Shown: piece by piece, positions 1 through 10,524 of the stretch | How the letters are laid out: each line of letters begins with the position of its first letter | Numbering within the stretch: the first letter of the stretch is position 1 | DNA from: Acrasis kona | Taxonomy: Eukaryota; Heterolobosea; Eutetramitea; Acrasida; Acrasidae | Direction of reading: 5' to 3' | Length of the DNA stretch: 64,000 nucleotides | Assembly: GCA_026419775.2 (NCBI GenBank) | Contig: JAOPGA020000580.1 | Coordinates: 1 to 64,000 of the forward strand | Notes under the pieces: model-generated | Seen by the model: only the letters and a program-made list of their open reading frames with translations | What the model was told of the DNA's origin: nothing | Databases searched by the model: none | Program-made: the position numbers and the translations under genes

Positions 1-1374
1 AATTTAAACGAAGTATCGTAACATAGGAGAATGAAGGCAGTACACCAGCACTAATAAACTTTTATAGTGTTCAAACAAACAACCACAAACCATTAGTTTA
101 CATTAATGACGTGCAAGCAACAACTCATTTTCATTCCAAAGCAACTCTCAATCCAAATTCAATAACCGCCTCGCCATTAATTGTGTCGGGTAGAAAGTCA
201 GGATCGGCTACTTTTTTTGAGTTTATCACAACACTCTTTACGTTTCGCGAAAACCATGATGGATATCGTCGAATCACTGCTCACGAAAACGATGAAATGG
301 TCAAGATAGGACCTTTAAACTTTTGAATGGTATATAGCAGACGTTAATTTCAAGTTTTGTGGTGAGATGTTTGCATGTAACGGATCAAGATTACGTATTA
401 CCTAGTGCGCAAGGGTCAGACTCAATCAAGAAGCTTACGGAATTAGAGATCAACAAAAAGATTGGATGGATCACACACAATACACAACTAAAAAGAATAA
501 AATTTGTTAGACCTCATTTATTTTTTATTGCGGTGCAGAACGAGGTGTGATATTCTTCTAAAACATAAAATAATTTTTCGCATAATTATTTGCGTACGAC
601 ATTCGTACCGGGATTAAAAAATTGAGGTCCTAGTTTTTTGTACGGGAAAATTAATCAAATAATTATTTAATCATAGGATCCATGCATCTTGTTCTTCAAG
701 TTACACTTCCATATTTCTAAAGTAGTTTGGTTAGGTTGACTCTAAATTCAATCGATTACCTGAAGATTTGTTTGAGTACGAATGAAAAGGACCTGTTTAT
801 AATTTGTGAAGTTGAATCATCTGATGGAGACAGATCAGAAAAACACATTAAGTACACCAGTTGGAGATGGGAAAATTATTTTTGTTTAATAAGTGTGCGT
901 CCCTTAATGCTTGTTGTGTCTGGAATACCTCCCGTACTGAATGGAATTGTATCTACACTGGAGATAATAAGAGGGCAGATTCCGATTTTAATGATGGGAG
1001 GACACTTCTAAAAAACCCCTCCAAGAGCGACTGGCAATCTGCCAGTAACAAACGGCTCTTGAACAATTACAACTTGCTCTCCTTTTTATCGAATCTCGTG
1101 AATGAGTTGATTGACGACTCATATATATATATATTCACGGTTCTTCGTTAATTCAAATTCTTTTGGTAGGTATTTTCGAAAACAAAGCCACCTATAAATA
1201 GATTGTTCATCGATTATTGTAAGTAATAACCACAGATGGTAGTGCAACTGAAATAGAAGTGATTGTTCATGTGTTCTTAATCGAAGATTCGATACGTATC
1301 ACCTCTTATTTGAGTTTGTATATTTGAAACTGTACTCATTCAATCATCAAACGAAGGTACCAGCATAATTCAGA
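1..1374. other. Left-edge region without a supportable gene
   Basis: Only short open frames occur here (111-326, 359-550, 727-1011 and 861-1151 on the + strand). Two of them begin at GTG or TTG rather than ATG, and none shows a recognisable domain. The frames at 727-1011 and 861-1151 read like coding sequence in neighbouring frames and could be remnants of a decayed gene, but I cannot join them with a credible short intron. I see no RNA gene. Confidence 0.5.
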
Positions 1375-1584
1375 ATGGCTAACACATACCACGAACAGAG
1401 AGTTGCAGTAATATCTAACGATATGCTTGAGATAAAGAAGTCACTAAAAGACGTTGAGGACTCTGTTATGAGTATGAAAGAGAGGAACGACTTTGTGAAA
1501 GAAATGATGAGAAAAGTACAAAATGCCATATCATCTTCTCATATGATTCTATTGTCTTCTGAGCCTCAATCAAGCAACGTGTGA
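1375..1584 (+). CDS. Small hypothetical protein with helical, coiled-coil-like core
   Basis: An uninterrupted ATG-to-TGA frame of 69 codons. The product is hydrophilic and rich in Lys, Glu, Met and Val; residues 18-50 alternate hydrophobic and charged positions as in a short coiled coil. There is no signal peptide or membrane segment. An AATAAA-type polyadenylation signal lies within about 90 bp of the stop and a tRNA gene begins 169 bp downstream. I do not recognise a family. Being this short it could be chance, but the codon pattern resembles the larger genes of the window. Confidence 0.5.
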   Translation: MANTYHEQRVAVISNDMLEIKKSLKDVEDSVMSMKERNDFVKEMMRKVQNAISSSHMILLSSEPQSSNV

Positions 1585-1753
1585 GAACAATATAAAACCT
1601 ACATTAAACAGCAAACAGCAATGTTTGAATGAACACTAGATAAGCACCGATTACATTAATAAATAAAAAGAAGAAAACAAAACATAATGAACAATAATTG
1701 CAATCTGATTTATTTAATAATACCACAATCTTTATAGATAGCAAAACTTCAGT

Positions 1754-1827
1754 GCGGGTTTAGCGCAGTCGGTTAGCGCGTAGGTCTCATAATCCTAAGG
1801 TCATGAGTTCGATTCTCATAATCCGCA
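1754..1827 (+). tRNA. tRNA-Met (CAT), elongator type
   Basis: A cloverleaf can be drawn in full. The acceptor arms GCGGGTT and AATCCGC pair, with one G-U; the D stem is GCGC/GCGC; the anticodon loop is CTCATAA with anticodon CAT; the T arm carries TTCGATT; the discriminator is A. The T-T mismatch at the base of the anticodon loop is also found in eukaryotic elongator tRNA-Met. No intron is present. Confidence 0.95.
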
Positions 1828-2042
1828 GATCTTTTTGTTATTGGACTTTAATTGGTCTATTGATCGAAACACTTTCTTTTGATGGTAGACATTTAAGGTT
1901 AATTAGCTATTATAAATACTTTTTAGGTGCTTTTAACAGTTCAAATGTCACACATTTATAAACTGTTGGCCACTTTTGTTGCCAGGTTCTCGATGTCGAC
2001 ATACTTTGTCCGATCGATTTGTGCTAAAACATTCACACCACT

Positions 2043-3329
2043 ATGTTGGACTCGCTCACAGTAACCTCACCCCCGGGTACATGTAATACCCCAACCTATG
2101 ACTCCAAGATTCTCGAAGAGATGATAACAAACACGGGGAGATCCGTTGATGACATTTCCCAACATCACAAAATTCTGCTAGTATTCCTGCGACACACAGG
2201 TTGCGTGTTTTGTCAAGAGGCGATAAGAGATATATTCGACATATATCCCGTCATGATGCAATTAGACACTGTAGCAATATTTGTACATATGGAGACGCCA
2301 AATTTTTTCTCAAAGTACCTGGAGGAACTTCCTGAAGAGAGGCTTAAAGACTTTGTTAGAGTGTATGACAAAGACAACAGATTTGCAGACGCATTTAAAG
2401 TAGTGAATGAGGCATCACTTGGTTATCAAAATATAACTAGAGGTATAGAGCTTCTTGTCACAAGAGGCATTATGGTTAAAAGTGTTCATGCTAGAGATGG
2501 TGCTGTGCTTACAAGAAAACCTGCTGTCTTCTTGATCGAGAAAGGCGACATTGTTCACGAATTCCGCGTTGGCGCTGCGCACGAGAAGCCTGATTACCTT
2601 TCAGTTATAATTGACCCTCAATTTGAAGGCCGAGCTTCCGAAGCAACTTGCTGTGATATGAAGGCGATGGGCACGTCTGATGGTGTTCTATTTAATGTTA
2701 CAAAGAAGGAGATTGATGACAAAAAGCCAAAACCAAAATCTAGAAGAACAAAATCACTTACGTTTAGCAGCCAGTGTCTACCAGTCTTCTCAGACATGGA
2801 CTTCATGTCCTACGACGCACATGATGTAGGTCTTGCAATGAGGGGTAAGTTGATTTTTACAAAAGTATTAACCAAACCAACAGATACAAGACAAAGAAGA
2901 TACATTAAACTATACGCCGCGAAAATCTATTGCACAGAGACAGTTTTATTTTGGGAGACAGTAGAGATACAGTATAAAAATGCAATCAAAAGAAGTGTAC
3001 GTGCTGAGATGGCAGAGAAAATCTTTGTACAATTCTTTGACCCAAACTCGCTACATGGAATCAACGTTACTGACGTACTCAAAAACAAAATTACAAACAA
3101 ATACAAACAAGAAGGTGCCGACAATGACTTGTTCGAGGATATGATCATTGAGGTCGAGGCCACGTTGCTAAGAGAAATCTATACCAGATTCATGGAAAGT
3201 GATTTGTACAAAAAGATGTGCACCAAATATTTAAAGCCAACCAAAGAAAGTAAAAGCACGTGCAATACCCCTCGGACACCCATAACTCCCAACATTGAAT
3301 TCACCGAAACAACATTTACAGAAAATTAA
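2043..3329 (+). CDS. Peroxiredoxin-like (PRXL2/AhpC-TSA) domain fused to an RGS domain
   Basis: Single-exon gene, 428 aa. Residues about 40-205 have the thioredoxin-fold pattern of AhpC/TSA-like PRXL2 proteins: a hydrophobic strand, then GCVFC (Cys54 and Cys57, CxxC), and later a strand-rich stretch ending HEFRVGAAHEKPDYL. Residues about 250-400 read as an RGS domain: FWETVEIQYKNA, a helix with AEKIFVQFFDP, then LFEDMIIEVEATLLREIYTRF and a final S-DLYKKM. RGS domains accelerate GTP hydrolysis by G-alpha subunits. The join suggests redox control of G-protein signalling, which is inference. A basic linker (KKPKPKSRRTK) separates the domains. It converges on exportin-6 with 24 bp between the stops. 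Domain calls are by eye. Confidence 0.85.
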   Translation: MLDSLTVTSPPGTCNTPTYDSKILEEMITNTGRSVDDISQHHKILLVFLRHTGCVFCQEAIRDIFDIYPVMMQLDTVAIFVHMETPNFFSKYLEELPEERLKDFVRVYDKDNRFADAFKVVNEASLGYQNITRGIELLVTRGIMVKSVHARDGAVLTRKPAVFLIEKGDIVHEFRVGAAHEKPDYLSVIIDPQFEGRASEATCCDMKAMGTSDGVLFNVTKKEIDDKKPKPKSRRTKSLTFSSQCLPVFSDMDFMSYDAHDVGLAMRGKLIFTKVLTKPTDTRQRRYIKLYAAKIYCTETVLFWETVEIQYKNAIKRSVRAEMAEKIFVQFFDPNSLHGINVTDVLKNKITNKYKQEGADNDLFEDMIIEVEATLLREIYTRFMESDLYKKMCTKYLKPTKESKSTCNTPRTPITPNIEFTETTFTEN

Positions 3330-3353
3330 AATCACTTTGTACAAAATAAAAAT

Positions 3354-6300
3354 TTATTTCAACAAGAAACACAAATCAGCAATGAAATTAGTCAAGCATT
3401 TTGTAAACTGCTGCACATCCTTTTGATACAAATTACCAACAAATGATCTACCAATCAACACCTTTATCTCCTCCTCACTAAGATTCTTGCTAGCAAGGAA
3501 CGCTTGTAAAAAACTAAAAAACAAATTCCAACAATCGCCAACATTCATTCTAAAAATAATATCAATAATTTTATCCTTTAACAAGGGATGTGATTTCTTT
3601 ACCAACACATCCAAAAACACATTACAAAAAGCACCACACATTTCCCCTCTAAAAAAGGGCCTACAAAACAAACGAGTCGTATTATTGAGTTCGACCAAAT
3701 GTTTTACATTTTCATCAAACACATTTAAATCAGTAGAAGTAGATTTGAAAGCATTCAAAAAACAAGACATGATAAAGACAAAATCATTTTGAGCATTGAT
3801 GCTCTTTGGAGTGGCAGTCACCATTTGTAAATTAATATCAAAGAAATAAATGCTCCATCCAAATTTCAACAAGTCAAATAATAATTTAAAAAAGGAATCA
3901 GGTGCAACATTGGGATCCATTCTTTTCAAAATGGAAATTATTTTTTCATGAATGCCAACAAATCTATTCTTGCCGTCCTCAATGACCACGGTAAAAATAT
4001 CCAATAAATTCACGATGGCATTTGATGAATTGTCATTTTGAAATCCATCGATCACAATGGTCACCACCTGTTCGACGAACGATTGACCACATTGAGATTT
4101 TAAATTTCTAAAAACACAATGAACAAATTGAAGAGTGGTGGAATAAATCATGGAATTATTGAATTTTAAAACGATCGGAATGGAAGAAATTACATCTCTA
4201 AAAGAATCATAAACAATTTGTTTGGATTGAATGCTTTGTAAATTAATGATGATGGATCCACAAACATCTAATAACAAACAAATGTTATTTACATCTTTTT
4301 GTTCCATGGCGCTCTTGTAGCGATGTACGATTAACAAACCATCATTTTCAACATTTGAAGATGATCCCATCAGGAACGAAAAAGTTTTTGTTTGCCATGA
4401 TTCGTCATGACTAGCACAAAAGATTGCTTCGGATGCTGCAACGGCCAAATCTTGTAATACAATTGTACCAGTGATGGGTACATTGGTACCAAATTTGGAA
4501 TTTGCAAATTGTGGATCCAAGTAATTTTTAAAACAGGATAAAATCTTTTTGAACGCTTCTAGTTCCATCAGGTACTTTGGTTTCACGTCCGTCGAAATGT
4601 GTCTGATGCATTTACATGATGCATGTAAAATGGGATCCACTCTTCTCATGTTGCTCACTCCATATGGAAATTTGTAACATCCGTCTAATATGCTCTCGAT
4701 GACTTGTTTGGAGTTGACCGATTTCGAATTGTACATGGTCAACCATGGAATGATGATTCTGATTAATTCAAATACGTCAACGACTAGTACTGGTTCATTG
4801 AGCCATTGTAAAACCCTTGATATTAACATCAATACGTCATTTTGTGTTGATTCGAAATGATCGCAAAATGTAAAACTCAATCTTGCTATGCACCTCATGT
4901 AGAATTTTGCATCGATGGGTTTCGAAATGGGCGTCGATAATATTCCTCTGATAATTAAAAGTGGAGATGTGCAGGAGCTGATGCTTTCGATGAGATCAAT
5001 GCACTTTTCTAAATATAGATCTTGATCCGTTCTTCCTTGTGCGTCGGGTCGTTCGTCGTCAATTTGATCCAAATAAATGCTGTTCATTGACAAATAACAT
5101 CTTTTGATCACTACAAAAAATTAAATAATGTAAAATTAATTTTTTACCTTCTTGACAAAGTGTAAGTAGGACGTGATGGTATAAACTGTTTCCATCCGAT
5201 TGTTTTCTACTCACATCTTGCTGACCCACTAGATGATCCGTGAGCGATATCCAAACGTCTAAACAATCTTCGTATAACTGTTAATGTGAGAATTAGTGTT
5301 TGACATGATGTGAGTGGTACTTACCTGGTAGTCAGTTTGTTTGAATGTAATCTTTAGCAAGTTGTTAAGGAAGTTTGTCATTGGGAAATTCGGAATCTTT
5401 TCTGCACGCTGTACATGTCGCGTCATGAATTGGCTGATGAGGAAGATGACTTTTTCAAGGTATCTATTTAGTGTTAATAAAAATTACTTCGATCCAACTT
5501 ACTCTTCATCAAGGTCAACATCTACTGCGCGTTGGGTTACTTGTAACATTACGTTAAAAGCACCAAGGATCACATGCTCTGCATTCTTGGGAATGAATTG
5601 TTTGCTCATTAATTCAACAATACAATTGAGACAAGCGATGGATATTGAAGAAATGTTAGAGTCATAAAAGCTTTGGATGGTAGTGATGGCTCTGATCCAA
5701 TCAATGTCTTCGGAAAGTTCTAACCAGGAAGCATAAGAAGAGAATGTTTCAAGAGCTTTTGATATTTGTGGAGCGCAAGATCTGCGGTCAGGAACATTTT
5801 TCAAGTATTGTAGGTATTCAATAAAAAATTTGATGATGACATTACACTGCTTGGACAGCAACAGCTTCAATTCTTCTTTTCTTATGACTGGTAGATCTTC
5901 GCGTGTGGACGTAAACTCTTCTGAAATGATGCTCAAAAGAGAAAGACCCATAATTGAAGTTTCGTGATCCTAAACGGCTTAGTTTTTGAGAAGTGGTGAT
6001 TTACCTGACAAAGTTTGAAACAGCGGTCAATTAGGTCAGGGAAAGTGAGGGGCCACTCAATTTTCGCAATGTTGACAATTATCGTACAAATTTTGGTCCA
6101 CACAGATGTATGAAGTGTAGCACTTCGTTTAGCCAGCATATCAAATAATGAGTCCTTAATTCTGTTCCGAGCACTTAGGTCCACCTCATTCAACCAAAGT
6201 TTCGAGTTCTTCACAGTTTCTTCCAATAGGTACAGTGCGTACCACTGAATGTAGCGACTTGACTGTGCATCAGGTACACTTAATAATTGTATCGCGCTCT

Positions 6301-6436
6301 TTAGACGCTTTGTATCGTTCGGAGCTCCAAATTGTAAATTCAACGCTGCTTCTAGTTCAGTTCGTCGTTTCTCCACCGACTGGCCACCATAAAACTCATT
6401 AAGGATATTATTCAGCTCCAAAATTCCACCCTGCAT
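3354..6436 (-). CDS. XPO6: Exportin-6-like nuclear export receptor
   Basis: Five exons read on the minus strand: 6436-6005, 5969-5503, 5463-5325, 5277-5148 and 5110-3354, giving 974 aa. The four introns are 35-46 nt, GT-AG, and keep frame throughout. The N-terminus has the importin-beta/Xpo1-like helical pattern (QWYALYLLEETV, then KICTIIVNIAKIEWP). The segment STREDLPVIRKEELKLLL follows the exportin-6 pattern especially closely. The rest is alpha-helical repeat sequence, and the length is near that of known exportin-6 (about 1100 aa). Known family role: Ran-GTP-dependent export of actin-profilin from the nucleus. The last exon is one long frame ending 24 bp from the stop of the preceding gene. 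Confidence 0.85.
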
Positions 6437-6515
6437 GTGTCAGTCAAAGTTGATCGAGGATTTTACAACGCAAACAAAGACAGTACAAATGATCGAATAT
6501 TGTTTATTTCACATA

Positions 6516-7892
6516 TTAACAAATTAGTCCCTTCATTAATTTTTCAGCCTTTTTTGACCTTATGGTCTGCTTCAAAATTTCCACCAACAGTGATTGTTTA
6601 AATGTTCTGCATACTTGTACATCAACGTAGTTCCACTGTCCGCAACTATCCATGTCCGAAATGTAATCGGAGGATCTAAACCATATAATCATGTCATCCT
6701 TGTACTTGTAAAAAGACATTGCCAACATGCTGGCACTTGGTCCTTTTTCTCCTTTCGTTATATACACATCATTTGCGGCTAGTTGATGTTTTATTCTTTT
6801 CCTAATCTCCGAGATCTCTTCTGACGACGGGGTGGTTCCCAATAGTATTTGTTGGTTGTTAAAGTAGACGACTGCGCCGGTAGCGTTCATGGCATCAATC
6901 AAAGTTTCGGTATGATTTAAACAATGTTCGATCCAGTTGTCCGTATGTGAAATTTCTTTAATGAAGGTTCCTAATCTATCACTTTGTACATCGAATTGCC
7001 TTGACTCCTTCTGAGAGATTCTTCTTGAAATGAGTTCCGAAAGGTTCTTTCCTAAAACTTCACAGGAATGTCTAACCTCATAGAATAGTTGTTTTGGTTT
7101 GCTGTTGTGACAAGCTATTGCTCCCCACAGTTCATCTTTACATGTTATTGGGATTAGTAAACAGGCTTTGGAACCCGCGCTTCTTAACAACTCTAAGCGA
7201 TTGGGCGAAACATCGCGAAGAAGTACAGGATCAATGGTCTGATGTGTCTTCATTTCATATTTGGGTATAATATGAGCAGGTTTATAGTTGACATCATAAA
7301 GTAGTTGCGGTTCTGACTTGTATTGACCCGTGTTCTGTAGCATAATGTCTTCCATGGAGTAGACGGATCCAACCTCTTGTGTATCTGAGGGGTATGACAG
7401 GGCAAACAGCTCTGCAGTTGTGCTGCTAATCATTCTATATAACTCTACTTTCTCATAATCTGTAATTTTGTGTGCCTGTGAAACTGCCTCCTTGAGTATG
7501 TCCTCTACTTTGTATACCTGATCTGATTCAACATAGTTGGTGAGTGCCTCGTCAAAGTTATCGAGCTTAGAATTATTATCAAAGGGTAAAAGCTCTAGGA
7601 TCATTAACTCTTCCGTCCGATGAAGCTCTCCCTCAAAATTATAAAGTTTCCCTTTTACCCTGAATGTAAAATAAAGAGGCCCCTTGAAATCGTAGTCTTG
7701 TGCGATTCTGCTTTGCATGATATTAACATCCTGTTCATTGCTAATGTCAGCTAGTTTCGTAAATAGTAGTTCGTCAACACTCATGTTGAAGAATGAACTC
7801 AGGTTATCGCTTACATGAACGATCGAATAGCTTGTTCCTGAAAGTGCAATTAGAAGTCCCGAAGGTTGCATACGTCCGTCGTTTCTCAACAT
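6516..7892 (-). CDS. Phytochrome-like PAS-GAF-PHY photosensory protein without output domain
   Basis: Single exon, 458 aa. The N-terminus carries GRMQPSGLLIAL, matching the start of the phytochrome PAS domain. Residues about 125-295 resemble the phytochrome GAF domain, including RLELLRSAGSKACLLIPI followed by LWGAIACHN. Residues about 300-458 resemble the PHY domain, including MIIWFRSSD. Where bacteriophytochromes usually have a DIP motif the sequence reads PSDTQEV. The conserved Cys upstream of PAS is absent because the protein starts at the PAS, and no histidine kinase follows. The frame stays open for about 30 codons upstream but has no ATG, so a missed 5' exon is possible. It may bind a bilin non-covalently, bind another ligand, or be a non-photoactive relic. 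Confidence 0.75.
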   Translation of the reverse strand: MLRNDGRMQPSGLLIALSGTSYSIVHVSDNLSSFFNMSVDELLFTKLADISNEQDVNIMQSRIAQDYDFKGPLYFTFRVKGKLYNFEGELHRTEELMILELLPFDNNSKLDNFDEALTNYVESDQVYKVEDILKEAVSQAHKITDYEKVELYRMISSTTAELFALSYPSDTQEVGSVYSMEDIMLQNTGQYKSEPQLLYDVNYKPAHIIPKYEMKTHQTIDPVLLRDVSPNRLELLRSAGSKACLLIPITCKDELWGAIACHNSKPKQLFYEVRHSCEVLGKNLSELISRRISQKESRQFDVQSDRLGTFIKEISHTDNWIEHCLNHTETLIDAMNATGAVVYFNNQQILLGTTPSSEEISEIRKRIKHQLAANDVYITKGEKGPSASMLAMSFYKYKDDMIIWFRSSDYISDMDSCGQWNYVDVQVCRTFKQSLLVEILKQTIRSKKAEKLMKGLIC

Positions 7893-8278
7893 ATCGCTGT
7901 TTATGACAGGGTAAAGCCTCTTCTTATTTACACGAAATCTCCTATTGAATAATCTGTAGGCCTTATTCGACTTATTAAACGCTATTTAGCCGAGCTTTAC
8001 AAATCATACAAACCGAATTTAGAAGCTCACGGAGAAAAGAAGTAAAAAGCGTTTATTTGAACTAGCAGAAGCCGCAAATTATGCCGCCAGTGAATAGAAA
8101 TTCTACAACTTTCAAGAGAGCCTGAAATCTTTTAGCGTCTTAAGAGGGCAGCTATAGGAATAGTTTGATTCGAAATTTCATTCGTTTCGGCTCTTTCACT
8201 ATCGTTTCAACTTCTTACTTAGGAGATAAAAAATTTAAAATACAATATTTTATTGGGTAAACAAAAGTTAAAAACAAT
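7893..8278. other. Divergent intergenic region
   Basis: This 386-bp region lies between the divergent phytochrome-like gene and the small gene starting at 8279. It must hold both promoters. I see no credible extra exon with an ATG on the minus strand; the one ATG near 8181 is closed by a stop after nine codons. No RNA gene or repeat is evident. Confidence 0.5.
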
Positions 8279-8840
8279 ATGAGCGCCCAACTCAGCCTTC
8301 AAAGTAAGATTCATCAGTTAATATCTCCACATGAGAGTCTCAATTTCATCGCATGTAACACTTTCCCGTGGGAGCTCATGAACTCTGAGAAACAATTCAA
8401 TCAAGCGAATCAAACACGTAGAAACCAAACAAGACCAATTTGATAACAACTATTTGATATATAGTGAAGCCAGGACGTTCAGAGGAATGGTAGATCGCTT
8501 GTTGCAAGAAACTCCGAATGAAAAATCAATGAGTGCTATTGTGGCCAAAGCAGTTCCAGCCAGGAGTAAGATCGTGGAATATTTTTATAGAGAAAGAAGA
8601 GAAATATTTAACTCGCTTATCAACCATGACTGTGTAATAACTGATCACAAAGAACCGGATTACAGTTGGGATGATGCTAATGAACCTGAAGGTTTTGAAC
8701 CTATCGATGAGTGTGTACTAGTCACCGAAGCCGACTTTGATAATGTGTTTAGGCACTACGGACATACAACTTCATTCGATCCAAAAATAATGAGATATTT
8801 AGGAGATGAAGAAGAAGTTGACTGGAACGACAGTAGATAA
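8279..8840 (+). CDS. Hypothetical acidic protein, probably two exons
   Basis: An ATG at 8279 opens a frame that reads coding-like to about 8430, and a second frame carries on from about 8400 to the TAA at 8838-8840. A 52-nt intron 8418-8469 (GTAG...GAAG) joins them in frame to give 169 aa, but other donor and acceptor choices work nearly as well. The C-terminal half is well supported: a helical stretch (VDRLLQETPNEK, then IVEYFYRERREIFNSL) and an acidic tail ending DEEEVDWNDSR. No known domain, signal peptide or membrane segment was recognised. Confidence 0.5.
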
Positions 8841-9186
8841 TAATGGTTTCGATAGGAGCCCTATCAGCGTCATCGCCAAAGTCATCAATCTTTTACATTT
8901 ATACAATTGTACAAACCAACATTTTTGTCCCCTCAAGGGCCACATTCACATTATTTTTGTCGTCTATTTTTGTCATCAGTGGATATGATGCATGGAATCA
9001 AAATAATTGAACTAGGACCTTGAAGGGGAACACAACTACTCATGTGTAACCATAGTACTGCAAAGTTTTATCATGTGTGCCATAAAGAGATGCTTTAGTA
9101 TGAATAAAGAGATGATATGAAACACATTTTCACAAACCATAAACATTGTACAAGATTTTTTTTGCAAAACTACATTTATTGTATAT
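8841..9186. other. Convergent intergenic region
   Basis: 346 bp lie between two converging genes. The region is AT-rich, with no ORF that has an ATG and plausible composition and no tRNA-like fold. It probably holds only the two 3' untranslated regions. Confidence 0.5.
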
Positions 9187-10524
9187 TTATTCCTTGAATG
9201 CGTGTGTTCCTTCCTTGATGTGCTTCTGCTTGGCGATAGCACCTCCGATGGCACCAATGACACCTCCAACAACTGTTCCTACGACTGGTACGACTGAACC
9301 AATGGCGGCACCAGCTGCAGCTCCCTTCAATACTTCATGAGTGTGTGCTGGGGCCTCACCTAGAGTTGTGGTTGGGACAACAGTTCCGTCAGTTGGTTGA
9401 TGTTTTAGGTTCTCTGATGGGTTGACAACGGCGACTGGGTTGATGGGTCCGTCGACCTTGCTCAAGTCGGTTGGCTTCTTTGGTAGCTTACCACCTTCAA
9501 CAACGTTGGTGTGGTGGAATTGGCTGAAGGTTGGGTATTGGTTCAAGAAACCAGTTGGTTGGTAACCGGCGGGTTGTGGGTTGGTCTTTAGGTATGAATC
9601 TCTGTTCCAGCTTGATCCGTGTCTCTCGTAGTCGCTGTACATGCTTCTCTCCCATCCCAAGTGAGTTTGGTTGAGGCCAGAAAGTGGTACGCCGTTGACG
9701 GTGGTGTGGTATTGGCTGAAAGTTGGATATTGGTTGAAGAAACCAGTTGGTTTGTAGCCTACTGGTTGTGGGTTGGCCAACAACCATTTTTCTCTGTTCC
9801 AGTTGGTGGTGTCCTTGGTGTAAGCACCGTACATGCTTCTCTCCCAGTTCAAGAACAAGTCGTTGTTGGCGTTGATACCTTGGGTGGTACCTACGACGTT
9901 GACGTTTTGTTGTTGGACGACTGGTTGTTGGATGGTGCTGCCGCCGACTTCTCTGATGATGGTCTCTTCGTGTACCTTGCGGACAACTGGATGAAGGACT
10001 TCCTTGACGATGTTTTGTTCGCGGACTTCGGTGATGACTGGTTGAACGTGATGTTCAATGTGTTCTTGACGGACAACTTGGGCGACGACTTCTCCTTGAC
10101 GGACCTCGTGTGTTTGACCGGCTTGGCGGGTGACGACTGGTGCTTGTGCAACGTTTAATTGGGCAAGTCTCAATCTCTCGGCCTCCAAGTCTCTGTTGCC
10201 AACCTCTTCATAGCGAGTTTGGTCGGTGGCGCGTTGGACGACGGTGTCTTGGTGTACGTTCTTGACAATGTTTTGCTTTTCTAACTCGATGATCTTTTGT
10301 TCGTGGATCTCTTGTACGACTGGCTTGTGTACTACTTCAACGTTTTGCTTTTCGATGATGTTTCCAAGAACGGCCTTGTCTACTACGTTAGTGACGACGG
10401 CATCCTTTTGGACAATGTTTGTTGTTTTGGCGACAACTGGTTGAACTTGTTGGACACCTGATGTTTGTGTGGTGACTGTTGTTTGGGTGGTTTGTGCGAC
10501 TGGTACTGCGTTGTTGTGGTGCAT
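9187..10524 (-). CDS. Hydrophilin-like repetitive protein with glycine-zipper C-terminus
   Basis: The first in-frame ATG is at 10524 (MHHNN), giving 445 aa; upstream codons have no ATG. Three regions can be seen. Residues about 1-220 are Gln/Thr/Val-rich with degenerate repeats of the type EIHEQKIIELEKQNIVK and EVREQNIVKEVLHPVVRKV. Residues about 223-345 are two tandem copies, about 64 residues apart, of a unit beginning WERSMY and containing NPQP-GY-PTGF-NQYPTFSQ. Residues about 398-430 form a Gly/Ala/Val glycine zipper (AAAGAAIGSVVPVVGTVVGG). The protein is mostly hydrophilic, as in fungal-type hydrophilins and stress or dormancy proteins, and a role in desiccation or encystment is inference. 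GC content and codon choice are noticeably higher than in neighbouring genes, which suggests strong expression. Confidence 0.8.
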   Translation of the reverse strand: MHHNNAVPVAQTTQTTVTTQTSGVQQVQPVVAKTTNIVQKDAVVTNVVDKAVLGNIIEKQNVEVVHKPVVQEIHEQKIIELEKQNIVKNVHQDTVVQRATDQTRYEEVGNRDLEAERLRLAQLNVAQAPVVTRQAGQTHEVRQGEVVAQVVRQEHIEHHVQPVITEVREQNIVKEVLHPVVRKVHEETIIREVGGSTIQQPVVQQQNVNVVGTTQGINANNDLFLNWERSMYGAYTKDTTNWNREKWLLANPQPVGYKPTGFFNQYPTFSQYHTTVNGVPLSGLNQTHLGWERSMYSDYERHGSSWNRDSYLKTNPQPAGYQPTGFLNQYPTFSQFHHTNVVEGGKLPKKPTDLSKVDGPINPVAVVNPSENLKHQPTDGTVVPTTTLGEAPAHTHEVLKGAAAGAAIGSVVPVVGTVVGGVIGAIGGAIAKQKHIKEGTHAFKE

